The notes under the pieces are model-generated. The model worked only from the letters and a program-made list of their open reading frames with translations, did no database searches and had not been told where the DNA came from. This document shows, piece after piece, positions 34,802-41,085 of a DNA stretch of 41,085 nucleotides; positions within the stretch are counted from its first letter, which is position 1, and the number at the start of each line of letters is the position of its first letter. The translations under genes and the position numbers were made by a program. Origin of the DNA: Thermotalea metallivorans (GTDB lineage Bacteria; Bacillota; Clostridia; Peptostreptococcales; Thermotaleaceae); assembly GCF_001562415.1 (NCBI RefSeq), contig NZ_LOEE01000036.1:1-41085 (forward strand), given 5' to 3'.

Positions 34802-35506
34802 TCACATGCCCAGATAAGCCCTTTTTACCCTTTCAGACGCCAGCAAGGCCTTTCCCGTTCCTTCGGCGATCACACGGCCCGTCTGGAGGACGTAGCCTCT
34901 GTCGGCGATCTCCAAAGCTTCTTGAACCTTCTGCTCCACCAAAAGAACCGTCACCCCCCGCTCGCTGATTGCCTTGAGAATGCTCAAAACCTTATCTACC
35001 AACAGAGGCATTAGTCCTAAGGACATTTCATCCACCAGCAGCAGCTTCGGTTTTGACATCATGGCCCTGGCGATGGCCAGCATTTGCTGCTCGCCGCCGC
35101 TTAATGTCTCAGCCTTTTGATTTTCCCGATCTTTGAGCTTTGGAAAAATATCATATACTTCTTTCAAAACACTACGAATATCTTCTTGGGATTTCAACGT
35201 ATACGCTCCCAGAAGCAGGTTATCGAGGATCGTCATTTTTCCAAAAACATGCCTGCCCTCGGGCACATGGGCAATGCCTTTTTCCACGATTTTATGGGCA
35301 GGAATATTGTCAATCCTTTCTCCCAAAAATTCTATCTCCCCCGCCATGGGCTTCAAAATTCCCGAGATAGTTCTCAAAATCGTCGTTTTTCCTGCGCCGT
35401 TTGACCCTACAATGGCTACTACTTCCCCACCTTGGATTTCAAAGGACACATCAAACAGCACAGGAATATGCTCATAGCCTGCACTAACATTTTTTACTTT
35501 TAGCAT
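34802..35506 (-). CDS. livF: Branched-chain amino acid ABC transporter ATP-binding protein LivF
   Basis: The 234-aa ATPase has Walker A GSNGAGKT (34-41), the signature LSGGEQQMLAIARAM, Walker B LLLVDEMSLGL and the usual LivF length. It energises uptake with LivG. Its start overlaps the end of livG by 23 nt and has GGGGAGAG in front, so translation is coupled. It is the last gene of the five-gene operon. The amide- and urea-transport UrtE proteins are close relatives; no urease genes are visible to support that alternative. Confidence 0.93.
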   Translation of the reverse strand: MLKVKNVSAGYEHIPVLFDVSFEIQGGEVVAIVGSNGAGKTTILRTISGILKPMAGEIEFLGERIDNIPAHKIVEKGIAHVPEGRHVFGKMTILDNLLLGAYTLKSQEDIRSVLKEVYDIFPKLKDRENQKAETLSGGEQQMLAIARAMMSKPKLLLVDEMSLGLMPLLVDKVLSILKAISERGVTVLLVEQKVQEALEIADRGYVLQTGRVIAEGTGKALLASERVKRAYLGM

Positions 35507-36215
35507 AGTATCTCTCCCCTAAATATGCCTTGATTACCTGTTCATCCTTCACCACATCCTCCGGTGCTCCCTCTGCAATTTTTTTCCCTGAATTTAATAC
35601 GATCACCCTGTCGGATATGGGCATAATCGCCTCCATAATATGCTCCACGATGACCAATGTAACCCCAGCTTTCTTCAGTTTGACGCAAAGTTCCATGGCT
35701 TCCTTGATTTCTGTCTGATTGAGTCCTGCCATCGTTTCATCCAGCATAAGCATTAAGGGTTTTGTGGCCAAAGCCCGGGCAATTTCCAGTCGTTTTTTAT
35801 CTGCAATGGTCAAATTGGCCCCCAACTGATCCTTTTTGCCGGTCAGATGGGTCAGTTCTATAATCTCTTCGGCAATTGCCTCTGCTTCCTTTCTTTTCCT
35901 GGCATGCAGGAAGGCTCCCGTCAAGATATTCTCTTTCACCGTCATTTCCTTTAAGGTTTTTACGATCTGAAAGGTTCTTGTCAACCCCAACCTGCAAATC
36001 TGGTGGGGCGGCAAAAACGTAATATCCTTCCCCCGAAAGATCACCCTCCCTGCGTAGGGTTTATAAAAGCCCGTGATGCAGTTGAACAGTGTGGTTTTTC
36101 CTGCCCCATTGGGACCAATCAAACTGACAATCTCCCCTTCATGCACTTGAAACTCCACATCTTCGTTGGCTATCAAATTCCCAAATCTCATGGTAATGCC
36201 ATCTACTTTCAACAT
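35484..36215 (-). CDS. livG: Branched-chain amino acid ABC transporter ATP-binding protein LivG
   Basis: The 243-aa ATPase carries Walker A GPNGAGKTT (34-42) and Walker B LMLMLDETMAGLN. The signature region is unusual: LTIADKKRLEIARAL takes the place of the common LSxGxxR form. The rest, including the C-terminal EDVVKDEQVIKAYLG tail, is typical LivG. The start at 36215 is chosen because it follows the livM stop by 4 nt, with AAAAGGGTGAA as ribosome-binding site; a longer frame from 36272 would overlap livM. Confidence 0.92.
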   Translation of the reverse strand: MLKVDGITMRFGNLIANEDVEFQVHEGEIVSLIGPNGAGKTTLFNCITGFYKPYAGRVIFRGKDITFLPPHQICRLGLTRTFQIVKTLKEMTVKENILTGAFLHARKRKEAEAIAEEIIELTHLTGKKDQLGANLTIADKKRLEIARALATKPLMLMLDETMAGLNQTEIKEAMELCVKLKKAGVTLVIVEHIMEAIMPISDRVIVLNSGKKIAEGAPEDVVKDEQVIKAYLGERYYAKSKKC

Positions 36216-36219
36216 GACC

Positions 36220-37215
36220 TTATTCACCCTTTTCACCACCTGTTCTTTGTCCTTTTCGGGCCCACCCGCCAAACAGCCCGATCATCCCCTTCGGTTGGTA
36301 GCAAGCTACAAGAACTACCAGCAATCCGAATATAATCAAGTCGATGCCCTTTCCCGTACCCCCGAAAAGAATCCGGGTATACTCCGATAAGGGAATTAAA
36401 ATTGCCGCCCCGATGATGGGACCATACAGAGTTCCAAGGCCTCCCAACACCGTCAGCAGTACAATTTTCATCGATAAGGGCAGGCTAAACACCATAAAAG
36501 GGTCAATATAAAGAATATATTGGGCATACAGGGAGCCAAAGATGGCTGTCATAAAAGAACTGATCATCATGGCAAAAAGTTTATACCGTGTAGGATTGAT
36601 GCCGATGGCCTCTCCGGCTTCCTGGCTTTCCCGGATTGCCTTTAGGTAGTAGCCCATTTTTGAATGCTCAATGCCGTAGGCAACAACAATCACAAGGACA
36701 AACAAAACATAGGCGATATAGAAATATGGCAGCTTTGATTGATGAAATTGCAATTGAAGAAACCCTTCCGGCAATATGGGCAGAGAAATGCCCGTAGCTC
36801 CCTCCACATATTCCCAACTGACAAATATTTGTTGAATGATTTCTCCTATAGCCAGAGTAGCAATGGCGAAATAGTGGCCTTTCAATTGAAAGCAGGGGTA
36901 ACTCACTATGACGGCAACCCCCATTGCAATCAGGGCTCCCAATAGCATGCCTACCCAAGGGCTCACCATATATTTCCAAAACAGTACGGAGGATGTATAG
37001 GCCCCTATGCCGAAGAAGGCTGCATGTCCAAAGGATGTCTGCCCCGCAAAGCCGGTAATGATATTCCAGGACTGCCCTAATGCTGCAAAGATGACAAACA
37101 TGATCATTACATGGTGAAAATTCATATTGGGAATTGCCAAGGGGAGAACCGCAATGAGGATGCACATCCACGAAAGGACTTGCTTTTGGCTGAATATTTT
37201 CTTTGTCTCTACCAT
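36220..37215 (-). CDS. livM: Branched-chain amino acid ABC transporter permease LivM
   Basis: The 331-aa protein has about nine membrane helices and the LivM permease patterns GQTSFGHAAFFGIGAYTSS and GGLGTLYGPIIGAAILIPL. It forms the channel with LivH. Its ATG overlaps the livH stop by 7 nt. The last residues are charged (RTGGEKGE) and double as the ribosome-binding region for livG. Confidence 0.94.
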   Translation of the reverse strand: MVETKKIFSQKQVLSWMCILIAVLPLAIPNMNFHHVMIMFVIFAALGQSWNIITGFAGQTSFGHAAFFGIGAYTSSVLFWKYMVSPWVGMLLGALIAMGVAVIVSYPCFQLKGHYFAIATLAIGEIIQQIFVSWEYVEGATGISLPILPEGFLQLQFHQSKLPYFYIAYVLFVLVIVVAYGIEHSKMGYYLKAIRESQEAGEAIGINPTRYKLFAMMISSFMTAIFGSLYAQYILYIDPFMVFSLPLSMKIVLLTVLGGLGTLYGPIIGAAILIPLSEYTRILFGGTGKGIDLIIFGLLVVLVACYQPKGMIGLFGGWARKGQRTGGEKGE

Positions 37216-38063
37216 CCGAACAACCCCTTTGGTTTTATTTGTATTACAATGAGATAGATGAGAAATACGAGGGCATATTTGAATTGTGTTCCGAACAGAA
37301 AACCTCCCAAGGCTTCTGTAATGCCAATAATAATGGCACTATACAGGGCCCCCTTGATATTGCCAAAGCCTCCCAAGGCGACAATGACAAAGGCCAGCAG
37401 GCTGTACAAGGCCCCCGATTCTGGGTGAATGGGAAAGAAAGTAGCCGTCAATGCCCCTGCAATCCCAACACAAGCCCCGGAAATTCCAAAGGTCAAGGCA
37501 TAGATTTTTTCCGTATGGATTCCCATTAGTTTCGCCGTATTTTTATCCAAGGCCGTAGCCTGAATGGCTCTGCCTGTTTTGGTTTTTTCTACGAAATAGA
37601 AGACGGCCATGGTCATGACAATGCTGCTGATAGCAGCCACCATCTGGGGAACGCCGAGGGTAATACTGCCCAATACAATCTTTTTGTCCATGACAATGGA
37701 CTGATTGATAAATCTATAGTTGGGTGACCAGATGAATTGGGCCAGATTTCTCAACAGCAAGCTTAGACCAAAGGTAGCCAGCAAGGCTGTCAATCCAGGG
37801 GCATTGATTACTTTTTTGATGATCAGCCTATAGGTGAAATATCCCATTACAAATACAATCCCCATGGCAAAAGGAATGGAAAGCAGAGGATCCATCCCAA
37901 ATAGACTGTACATCCAAAAAGCTGAATACATGCCCATCATTAAAAATTCTCCATGGGCAAAGTTGATGATATCCAATACACCCCAGGTTAACGTTAGCCC
38001 CACGGCAACCAGGGAATAGACAAATCCCATCAGAATGCCCGAAACAATGATTTGTAAAATCAA
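37209..38063 (-). CDS. livH: Branched-chain amino acid ABC transporter permease LivH
   Basis: The 284-aa permease starts with LQIIVSGILMGFVYSLVAVG and has the family motifs NFAHGEFLMMGMY and GGFGNIKGALYSAIIIG, with about eight helices. The start is a TTG at 38063 with AGGAGG 7 nt upstream; no ATG fits better. It lies 131 nt downstream of livK, separated by a strong hairpin that probably lowers its expression relative to the binding protein. Confidence 0.94.
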   Translation of the reverse strand: MILQIIVSGILMGFVYSLVAVGLTLTWGVLDIINFAHGEFLMMGMYSAFWMYSLFGMDPLLSIPFAMGIVFVMGYFTYRLIIKKVINAPGLTALLATFGLSLLLRNLAQFIWSPNYRFINQSIVMDKKIVLGSITLGVPQMVAAISSIVMTMAVFYFVEKTKTGRAIQATALDKNTAKLMGIHTEKIYALTFGISGACVGIAGALTATFFPIHPESGALYSLLAFVIVALGGFGNIKGALYSAIIIGITEALGGFLFGTQFKYALVFLIYLIVIQIKPKGLFGW

Positions 38064-38111
38064 CCGTGCCTCCTCCTTTCTTTTTCATAGACATACAGCC
38101 GTAAAATTTTT

Positions 38112-38147
38112 GGAAATTAGGGGAGAATCCCTTCTCCCCTAATTTCC
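38112..38147 (-). promoter_or_regulatory. Perfect 16-bp hairpin between livK and livH
   Basis: GGAAATTAGGGGAGAA (38112-38127) and TTCTCCCCTAATTTCC (38132-38147) form a perfect 16-bp stem with a 4-nt loop. On the minus strand the stem is followed by AAAAATTTTAC, so there is no U-tract. It likely protects the livK transcript from 3' decay or partially attenuates read-through, raising the binding protein over the membrane parts. Confidence 0.7.
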
Positions 38148-38194
38148 TCCATATCTGTTATATGCTTTTGCCATTTCCCATCTGCATGTTGGGC

Positions 38195-39514
38195 TTATCG
38201 ATTCTTCCATGCCGGAAAAGTAGGAATAGGTTCAGCCGTTTGATAGTCCACAGGCCATACAGCCTCATATTTTCCATTCTGGGTTTGCACCATGACAGAA
38301 GCAGAATATTCATTTTGTCCGTTCTTGCCAAATTTGATCTTTCCTGAAACAAAATAGGGTGCCTCAAAGACAGCGGATTTGATTGCCTCCATTACTTTTT
38401 GAGAATCAATGGTGCCCGCTTGGTTAATGGCATCGGCAATAACCATAGCTGAAGCAAAGTCTTCCAAAGCAGGGCCGTCAAAATCCACACCGGATTTTTT
38501 CTTATAGATTTCATTAATTTTATTTAAAGTATCCATTTTGGCAAACAAGCTGGGAGCCGTTGCATTGGAACCGGAGAAGAAGTCAGCATCCTTGCCTAGG
38601 TTTACGACAAACTGAGGATCTTGGAACCCTCCGCAGTAATTGACAACAGCCTTTGGCACCACATCAAACTCTTTATATTTTTTCACAAATTGTGTGATGT
38701 CTCCTATGTAGGAAGCATGGAAAATGGCATCGGGTTTAGCTGCCTTAATCTTTTGTACCTCCGTATCCACATTGGAGAGATCCTTTGGATATTTTACATC
38801 CACTACTTTTTCAAAGCCTTCCCCTTGATATTTATCCTTGAGCCATTTATCCACCATCTGGGCCGCGTGCACGCCATATTCATTGTCGATATAGGCTACG
38901 CCGATGGTTTTGATGCCGGCATCGTATGTTGCATTCAGATACTTTAGATACTCAAAGAAAAATGCAGTCTCCATATCGTCATTGGGTGCAATCCTTGTAA
39001 AGTACTCCAATCCCCTTTCCGTTAATGCTGCAGAACTGGATGATCCCGCCACAAAGGGAATCCGGAATCTTTCAGCAACTTGGCTGGCAGGCTTTGTGGC
39101 CGAGCTGTGGTAGCAGCCGATAAGGCCTACAACCTTTTCATTTTGTATCAATCGTTCTGCCTCCGATTTTGCCACCTCCGGGTTTGCCTGGTGATCAGCA
39201 AAGATAAATTTTACCTTTGCATTCCCCAGATTGGGCAATCCAGCTTCTCTAGCCAGGGGCATATCCAGTTCCGGATGCTCACCGTTAATGATCTCCTCCG
39301 CCGTTTCTACTGCATATTTCAGTTTCACACCGGTGGACGCCGCGGAACCTGTCAGAGGAAATATGGCACCGATTTTTACCACATCCACTTTTTCTTCTGG
39401 GGTTTTGGCCTGCTCAGGCTGTGCCGATTGCTGGACCTGCTGCTTTGCACAGCCTGACAGTGCTAAGGAAAATACCAGCAGTCCTGCCAAAAGAACCATA
39501 AAAATTTTTTTCAT
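38195..39514 (-). CDS. livK: Branched-chain amino acid ABC transporter substrate-binding lipoprotein LivK
   Basis: The 439-aa protein has a lipoprotein signal with lipobox LALSGC (Cys22), a short QQ-rich linker, and a type I periplasmic-binding fold (IGAIFPLTGSAASTGVKLKYAVETAEEI, FIFADHQANPEVAKSEAERLI, VAGSSSSAALTERG). It captures the amino acid outside the membrane for LivHMGF. The true ligand may be leucine/isoleucine/valine, an aromatic amino acid or an amide. AAAGGGGGAA precedes the ATG. It is the first long gene of the operon; a 33-aa membrane peptide is encoded 59 nt upstream. Confidence 0.94.
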   Translation of the reverse strand: MKKIFMVLLAGLLVFSLALSGCAKQQVQQSAQPEQAKTPEEKVDVVKIGAIFPLTGSAASTGVKLKYAVETAEEIINGEHPELDMPLAREAGLPNLGNAKVKFIFADHQANPEVAKSEAERLIQNEKVVGLIGCYHSSATKPASQVAERFRIPFVAGSSSSAALTERGLEYFTRIAPNDDMETAFFFEYLKYLNATYDAGIKTIGVAYIDNEYGVHAAQMVDKWLKDKYQGEGFEKVVDVKYPKDLSNVDTEVQKIKAAKPDAIFHASYIGDITQFVKKYKEFDVVPKAVVNYCGGFQDPQFVVNLGKDADFFSGSNATAPSLFAKMDTLNKINEIYKKKSGVDFDGPALEDFASAMVIADAINQAGTIDSQKVMEAIKSAVFEAPYFVSGKIKFGKNGQNEYSASVMVQTQNGKYEAVWPVDYQTAEPIPTFPAWKNR

Positions 39515-39573
39515 AAACGAATTCCCCCTTTATTCTCATTTTTAAAAAGGCAATCCAGCCTTTAAAGATATGG

Positions 39574-39675
39574 TCAGGCCGGTACATGGGAAATGGGTCT
39601 GTTCATATAAAGAAACAAACCAATAAGAAATACAGCCATAATGAAAAAGATCAGTTTGTATTTTTTAAAAATCAT
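39574..39675 (-). CDS. Small single-helix membrane peptide upstream of livK
   Basis: A 33-codon frame starts at ATG 39675 and encodes a basic N-terminus (MIFKKYK), one membrane helix (LIFFIMAVFLIGLFLYM) and a short polar tail (NRPISHVPA). A GGAGGG lies 10-11 nt upstream. The stop is 59 nt before livK, and nothing terminator-like lies between them, so they are probably co-transcribed. It may be a small accessory subunit or regulator of the transporter, or a leader peptide. No homologue is known to me. Confidence 0.6.
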   Translation of the reverse strand: MIFKKYKLIFFIMAVFLIGLFLYMNRPISHVPA

Positions 39676-39794
39676 AGGACATATCCCTCCGATAAAATAT
39701 CCTATTCTATTTATATTTATTAAAACACCGGATATATTACTGAGTTGTACAATTTTCCATTGGTAAATAAAAGCTTGAAAATACCCAAAAAAAT

Positions 39795-39819
39795 AAGAGG
39801 GTCTCTATAGGACCCTCTT
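39795..39819 (-). terminator. Terminator for a minus-strand transcript
   Basis: AAGAGGGTC and GACCCTCTT form a perfect 9-bp stem with a 7-nt loop. On the minus strand the stem is followed by ATTTTTTTGGG. It would end transcription coming from the decayed gene at 39952-40190, insulating the liv operon. Confidence 0.75.
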
Positions 39820-39951
39820 GAAAAATAACCTGAAATATGTATTAATAAACAAAAATGGAAAACCTTATTCTTTGGAACGATTCTTTTTATAAACTTGTCC
39901 CTTTACCCTTTTTACAATATTTTTATGTTTTTCTAATTTGTGTTGATTCTA

Positions 39952-40190
39952 TTATTTCATATGCATTAACATAACAGGATCATCATCACTAAATTGATCT
40001 TCTGAATATCCCTTATATACTGAAGCAGTCTCTTCCTTGCAATTACCCTGGTGAAATGTTATATTATTTGTAAAGTAATACCACCTTTCGTAGAGTTTTT
40101 ATTGTAAGAATACCACTTCGACAGGTATGTGGTATTACCTTGCGTTATTTTTGGGATATGTTCTAATGGATAAGTTATCCAATCTAGCAT
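39952..40190 (-). pseudogene. Frameshifted fragment of an unknown gene
   Basis: Two minus-strand frames overlap and together look like one broken protein. The first runs from ATG 40190 to stop 40059 and encodes 43 aa (MLDWITYPLEHIPKITQGNT, then TYLSKWYSYN ...). The second, open from about 40098 to stop 39952, encodes KLYERWYYFTNNITF and GNCKEETASVYKGYSEDQFS, ending PVMLMHMK. The composition looks coding in both, but no ribosome-binding site precedes 40190. The shift falls in a region of repeated AATACCAC units, which might have caused it. The family is unknown. Confidence 0.4.
40075..40138. repeat. Inverted and direct AATACCAC repeats
   Basis: GTAATACCAC (40075-40084) is the exact reverse complement of GTGGTATTAC (40129-40138). 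A further AATACCACTTCG near 40110 directly repeats AATACCACCTTTCG at 40078. The array can form a 10-bp stem and coincides with the frameshift in the decayed gene. Confidence 0.65.
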
Positions 40191-40293
40191 TAGGTCTTTG
40201 TACAAAATTTAGATACTTAGAATATATTTTTAGAGTAGAAAATAGATTGATGTTTGTATAACATTTATTATATCGGAAAATAAGGGGTGTAGT

Positions 40294-40446
40294 ATGAGCC
40301 GAGAAATCAGAGTACTTTTAATTTGTATTCTAGCAGCAGCATTTTTCTTATTGCATTCAAATGATCTATCTTTAATAGGAAAAATAGGTTGGATTATTTT
40401 TATATTTATCTGTATTCTACTAACTTGGGCAAAACGTAGATACTAA
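40294..40446 (+). CDS. Small two-helix membrane protein (50 aa)
   Basis: The 50-codon frame starts at ATG 40294 behind AAGGGGTG. It encodes MSREIR, a first helix (VLLICILAAAFFLL), a short turn (HSNDLSLIGK), a second helix (IGWIIFIFICILLTW) and a basic end (AKRRY). The stop coincides with the left arm of a strong terminator shared with the convergent 130-aa gene. Such proteins are often subunits of membrane complexes, immunity proteins or toxins; nothing here decides between them. Confidence 0.65.
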   Translation: MSREIRVLLICILAAAFFLLHSNDLSLIGKIGWIIFIFICILLTWAKRRY

Positions 40447-40470
40447 AAAAGAGGGATTTCCCTCTTTTTT
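40445..40470. terminator. Bidirectional terminator between the 50-aa and 130-aa genes
   Basis: AAAAAAGAGGG pairs perfectly with CCCTCTTTTTT around an ATTT loop, giving a U-tract in both directions. It overlaps the stop codons of both convergent genes (40444-40446 and 40469-40471). Confidence 0.88.
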
Positions 40471-40861
40471 AATAATCTGTAAAATAATAGTTTGCTTTTG
40501 GTTGACCATCTAAAATCCAGCCACTACCTTTACCAGTCACAATGTACTTATAGTTTTGAGTAATTACTGCATAGAGTGCAGGATTGGTTGCTTTAGTCAT
40601 TTCTCTATATACGTATTCATAAAAATCTTCTTGTGCTTCAAGGTAATCATCTGCAAACATGTCAGTAAGTCCAAATGCAGCTGCAACTATTGAGGATGCA
40701 AGACTTATTGATAGACCAGCTAAGCCAATAAAAGTACCACCCCATGCAATCATATCATCTAAATCAAAGTTTTGCATGTTATTGATCTCTTCTTTTGCTC
40801 TCCAAGCATCCTCTTTGTACATTGTTACTTTTACGCTCTTAATATCTCCTGCGCTAGGCAT
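40469..40861 (-). CDS. Unknown 130-aa protein with a central hydrophobic segment
   Basis: The start at 40861 is preferred because AAAGGAGATGG lies 7-17 nt upstream; a start at 40882 would overlap that site. The polar N-terminus (MPSAGDIKSVKVTMYKED) is followed by a small-residue-rich hydrophobic stretch (GTFIGLAGLSISLASSIVAA, about residues 43-65), an acidic helix (DDYLEAQEDFYEYVYREM) and an aromatic C-terminus ending YYFTDY. There is no signal peptide. The pattern resembles holin-like or membrane-active small proteins, but I recognise no family. It is convergent with the 50-aa membrane protein. Confidence 0.65.
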   Translation of the reverse strand: MPSAGDIKSVKVTMYKEDAWRAKEEINNMQNFDLDDMIAWGGTFIGLAGLSISLASSIVAAAFGLTDMFADDYLEAQEDFYEYVYREMTKATNPALYAVITQNYKYIVTGKGSGWILDGQPKANYYFTDY

Positions 40862-40978
40862 AAAACACCATCTCCTTTTCATTTTTATATTTTTTTATAT
40901 TTTGTTAGGCAATCTACTCTCTGGCCAGTTCGTTTTGCCCTACACTATATAAAACAGGATACCACTTTACAAGTTTGA

Positions 40979-41085
40979 CTAAGCTACCTGATCTTTGTCA
41001 AGGAAGCTCTGCACAGCTTCTTTAACGGTTGAATAAATTTTGGCACTTTCGAAGCTGGATACGAAAGTATCAAATATTAATTCTT
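40979..41085 (-). CDS. 3' end of a gene running off the right edge
   Basis: The minus-strand frame from the window edge to the stop at 40979-40981 gives about 34 residues with coding-like composition: ELIFDTFVSSFESAKIYSTV, then KEAVQSFLDKDQVA. It appears to be the C-terminal helical end of a protein. Function cannot be assigned. It lies about 120 nt upstream of the 130-aa gene in the same direction and may share its transcript. Confidence 0.5.
   Translation of the reverse strand, partial: ELIFDTFVSSFESAKIYSTVKEAVQSFLDKDQVA

Larger units (their letters stand above)
39676..40293. other. 618-nt stretch without an intact gene
   Basis: The stretch between the 33-aa peptide and the 50-aa protein holds, from left to right: an A/T-rich leader for the liv operon (39676-39790), a terminator (39795-39819), about 130 nt of A/T-rich DNA with nothing recognised, the decayed minus-strand gene (39952-40190) with its repeats, and about 100 nt that should contain the promoter of the 50-aa gene. 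Confidence 0.5.

Noticed and set aside
39760-39785. Possible CodY box (AATTTTC...) upstream of the liv operon
   Set aside because: Only the left half resembles the CodY consensus; the right half does not match, so it is not supported.
40997-41007. GTCAAGGAAGC identical to the sequence at the IS605-type element's left flank (29141-29151)
   Set aside because: An 11-nt match inside a coding frame with no hairpin or second end nearby is most likely chance.

Overview
The window looks like a chromosomal stretch from an anaerobic, low-to-moderate GC Firmicute of class Clostridia. The evidence is the strong Shine-Dalgarno sequences, occasional TTG/GTG starts, HPr kinase/phosphorylase next to uvrC, a two-subunit GlgC/GlgD glycogen pathway, rubrerythrin, S-layer-homology proteins and a Bacillus-type LexA box. 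The genus cannot be fixed from sequence alone. No rRNA, tRNA, CRISPR array or prophage was seen.

Layout. (1) 1-1760: a MoaD/ThiS-like sulfur carrier, a ThiF/MoeB-type activating enzyme and MogA, i.e. molybdenum/tungsten cofactor genes that probably continue left of the window. (2) 1774-4598: hprK and uvrC, overlapping, minus strand. (3) 4812-6429: a small unknown protein, a secreted stalk-domain (copper amine oxidase N-like) protein and a PilZ/YcgR-type c-di-GMP receptor. (4) 6730-11557: uvrB-uvrA on the minus strand behind a near-consensus promoter with a LexA box at the start of transcription. (5) 11798-14368: a membrane GAF-GGDEF diguanylate cyclase and a polytopic PDZ protein resembling MinJ. 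(6) 14704-24950: a compact glycogen operon, glgB-glgC-glgD-glgA-glgP plus an intracellular GH13 amylase, covering synthesis and breakdown. (7) 24970-27191: a CtpA-type S41 protease and a class IV aminotransferase. (8) 27200-31140: an accessory stretch with an unknown glycine-rich protein between two 28-29 bp direct repeats, a REP-like palindrome, hicB-hicA, a 443-bp internally deleted IS605/TnpB-type element that ends the reading frame of a secreted protein, and a three-SLH surface protein. (9) 31390-34644: rubrerythrin with a PerR-like box, a MATE exporter and mutY. (10) 34802-39514: a complete branched-chain amino-acid type ABC importer, livK-H-M-G-F, with an unlisted 33-aa membrane peptide just upstream. 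(11) 39676-41085: an accessory right edge with a decayed frameshifted gene, a 50-aa two-helix membrane protein, a convergent unknown 130-aa protein, and the 3' end of another gene running off the window.

How it works together. The housekeeping part joins UvrABC excision repair (uvrBA SOS-controlled), HprK carbon-catabolite control, c-di-GMP synthesis and reception, glycogen storage and amino-acid uptake. A recurring architectural feature is that convergent gene pairs share one hairpin terminator that overlaps or encloses the stop codons (about 1770, 5780, 24950 and 40460). I see no convincing large new system. The least explained material is the accessory stretch 27.3-31.1 kb, the structured 108-nt element downstream of uvrA, and the right edge after 39.6 kb.
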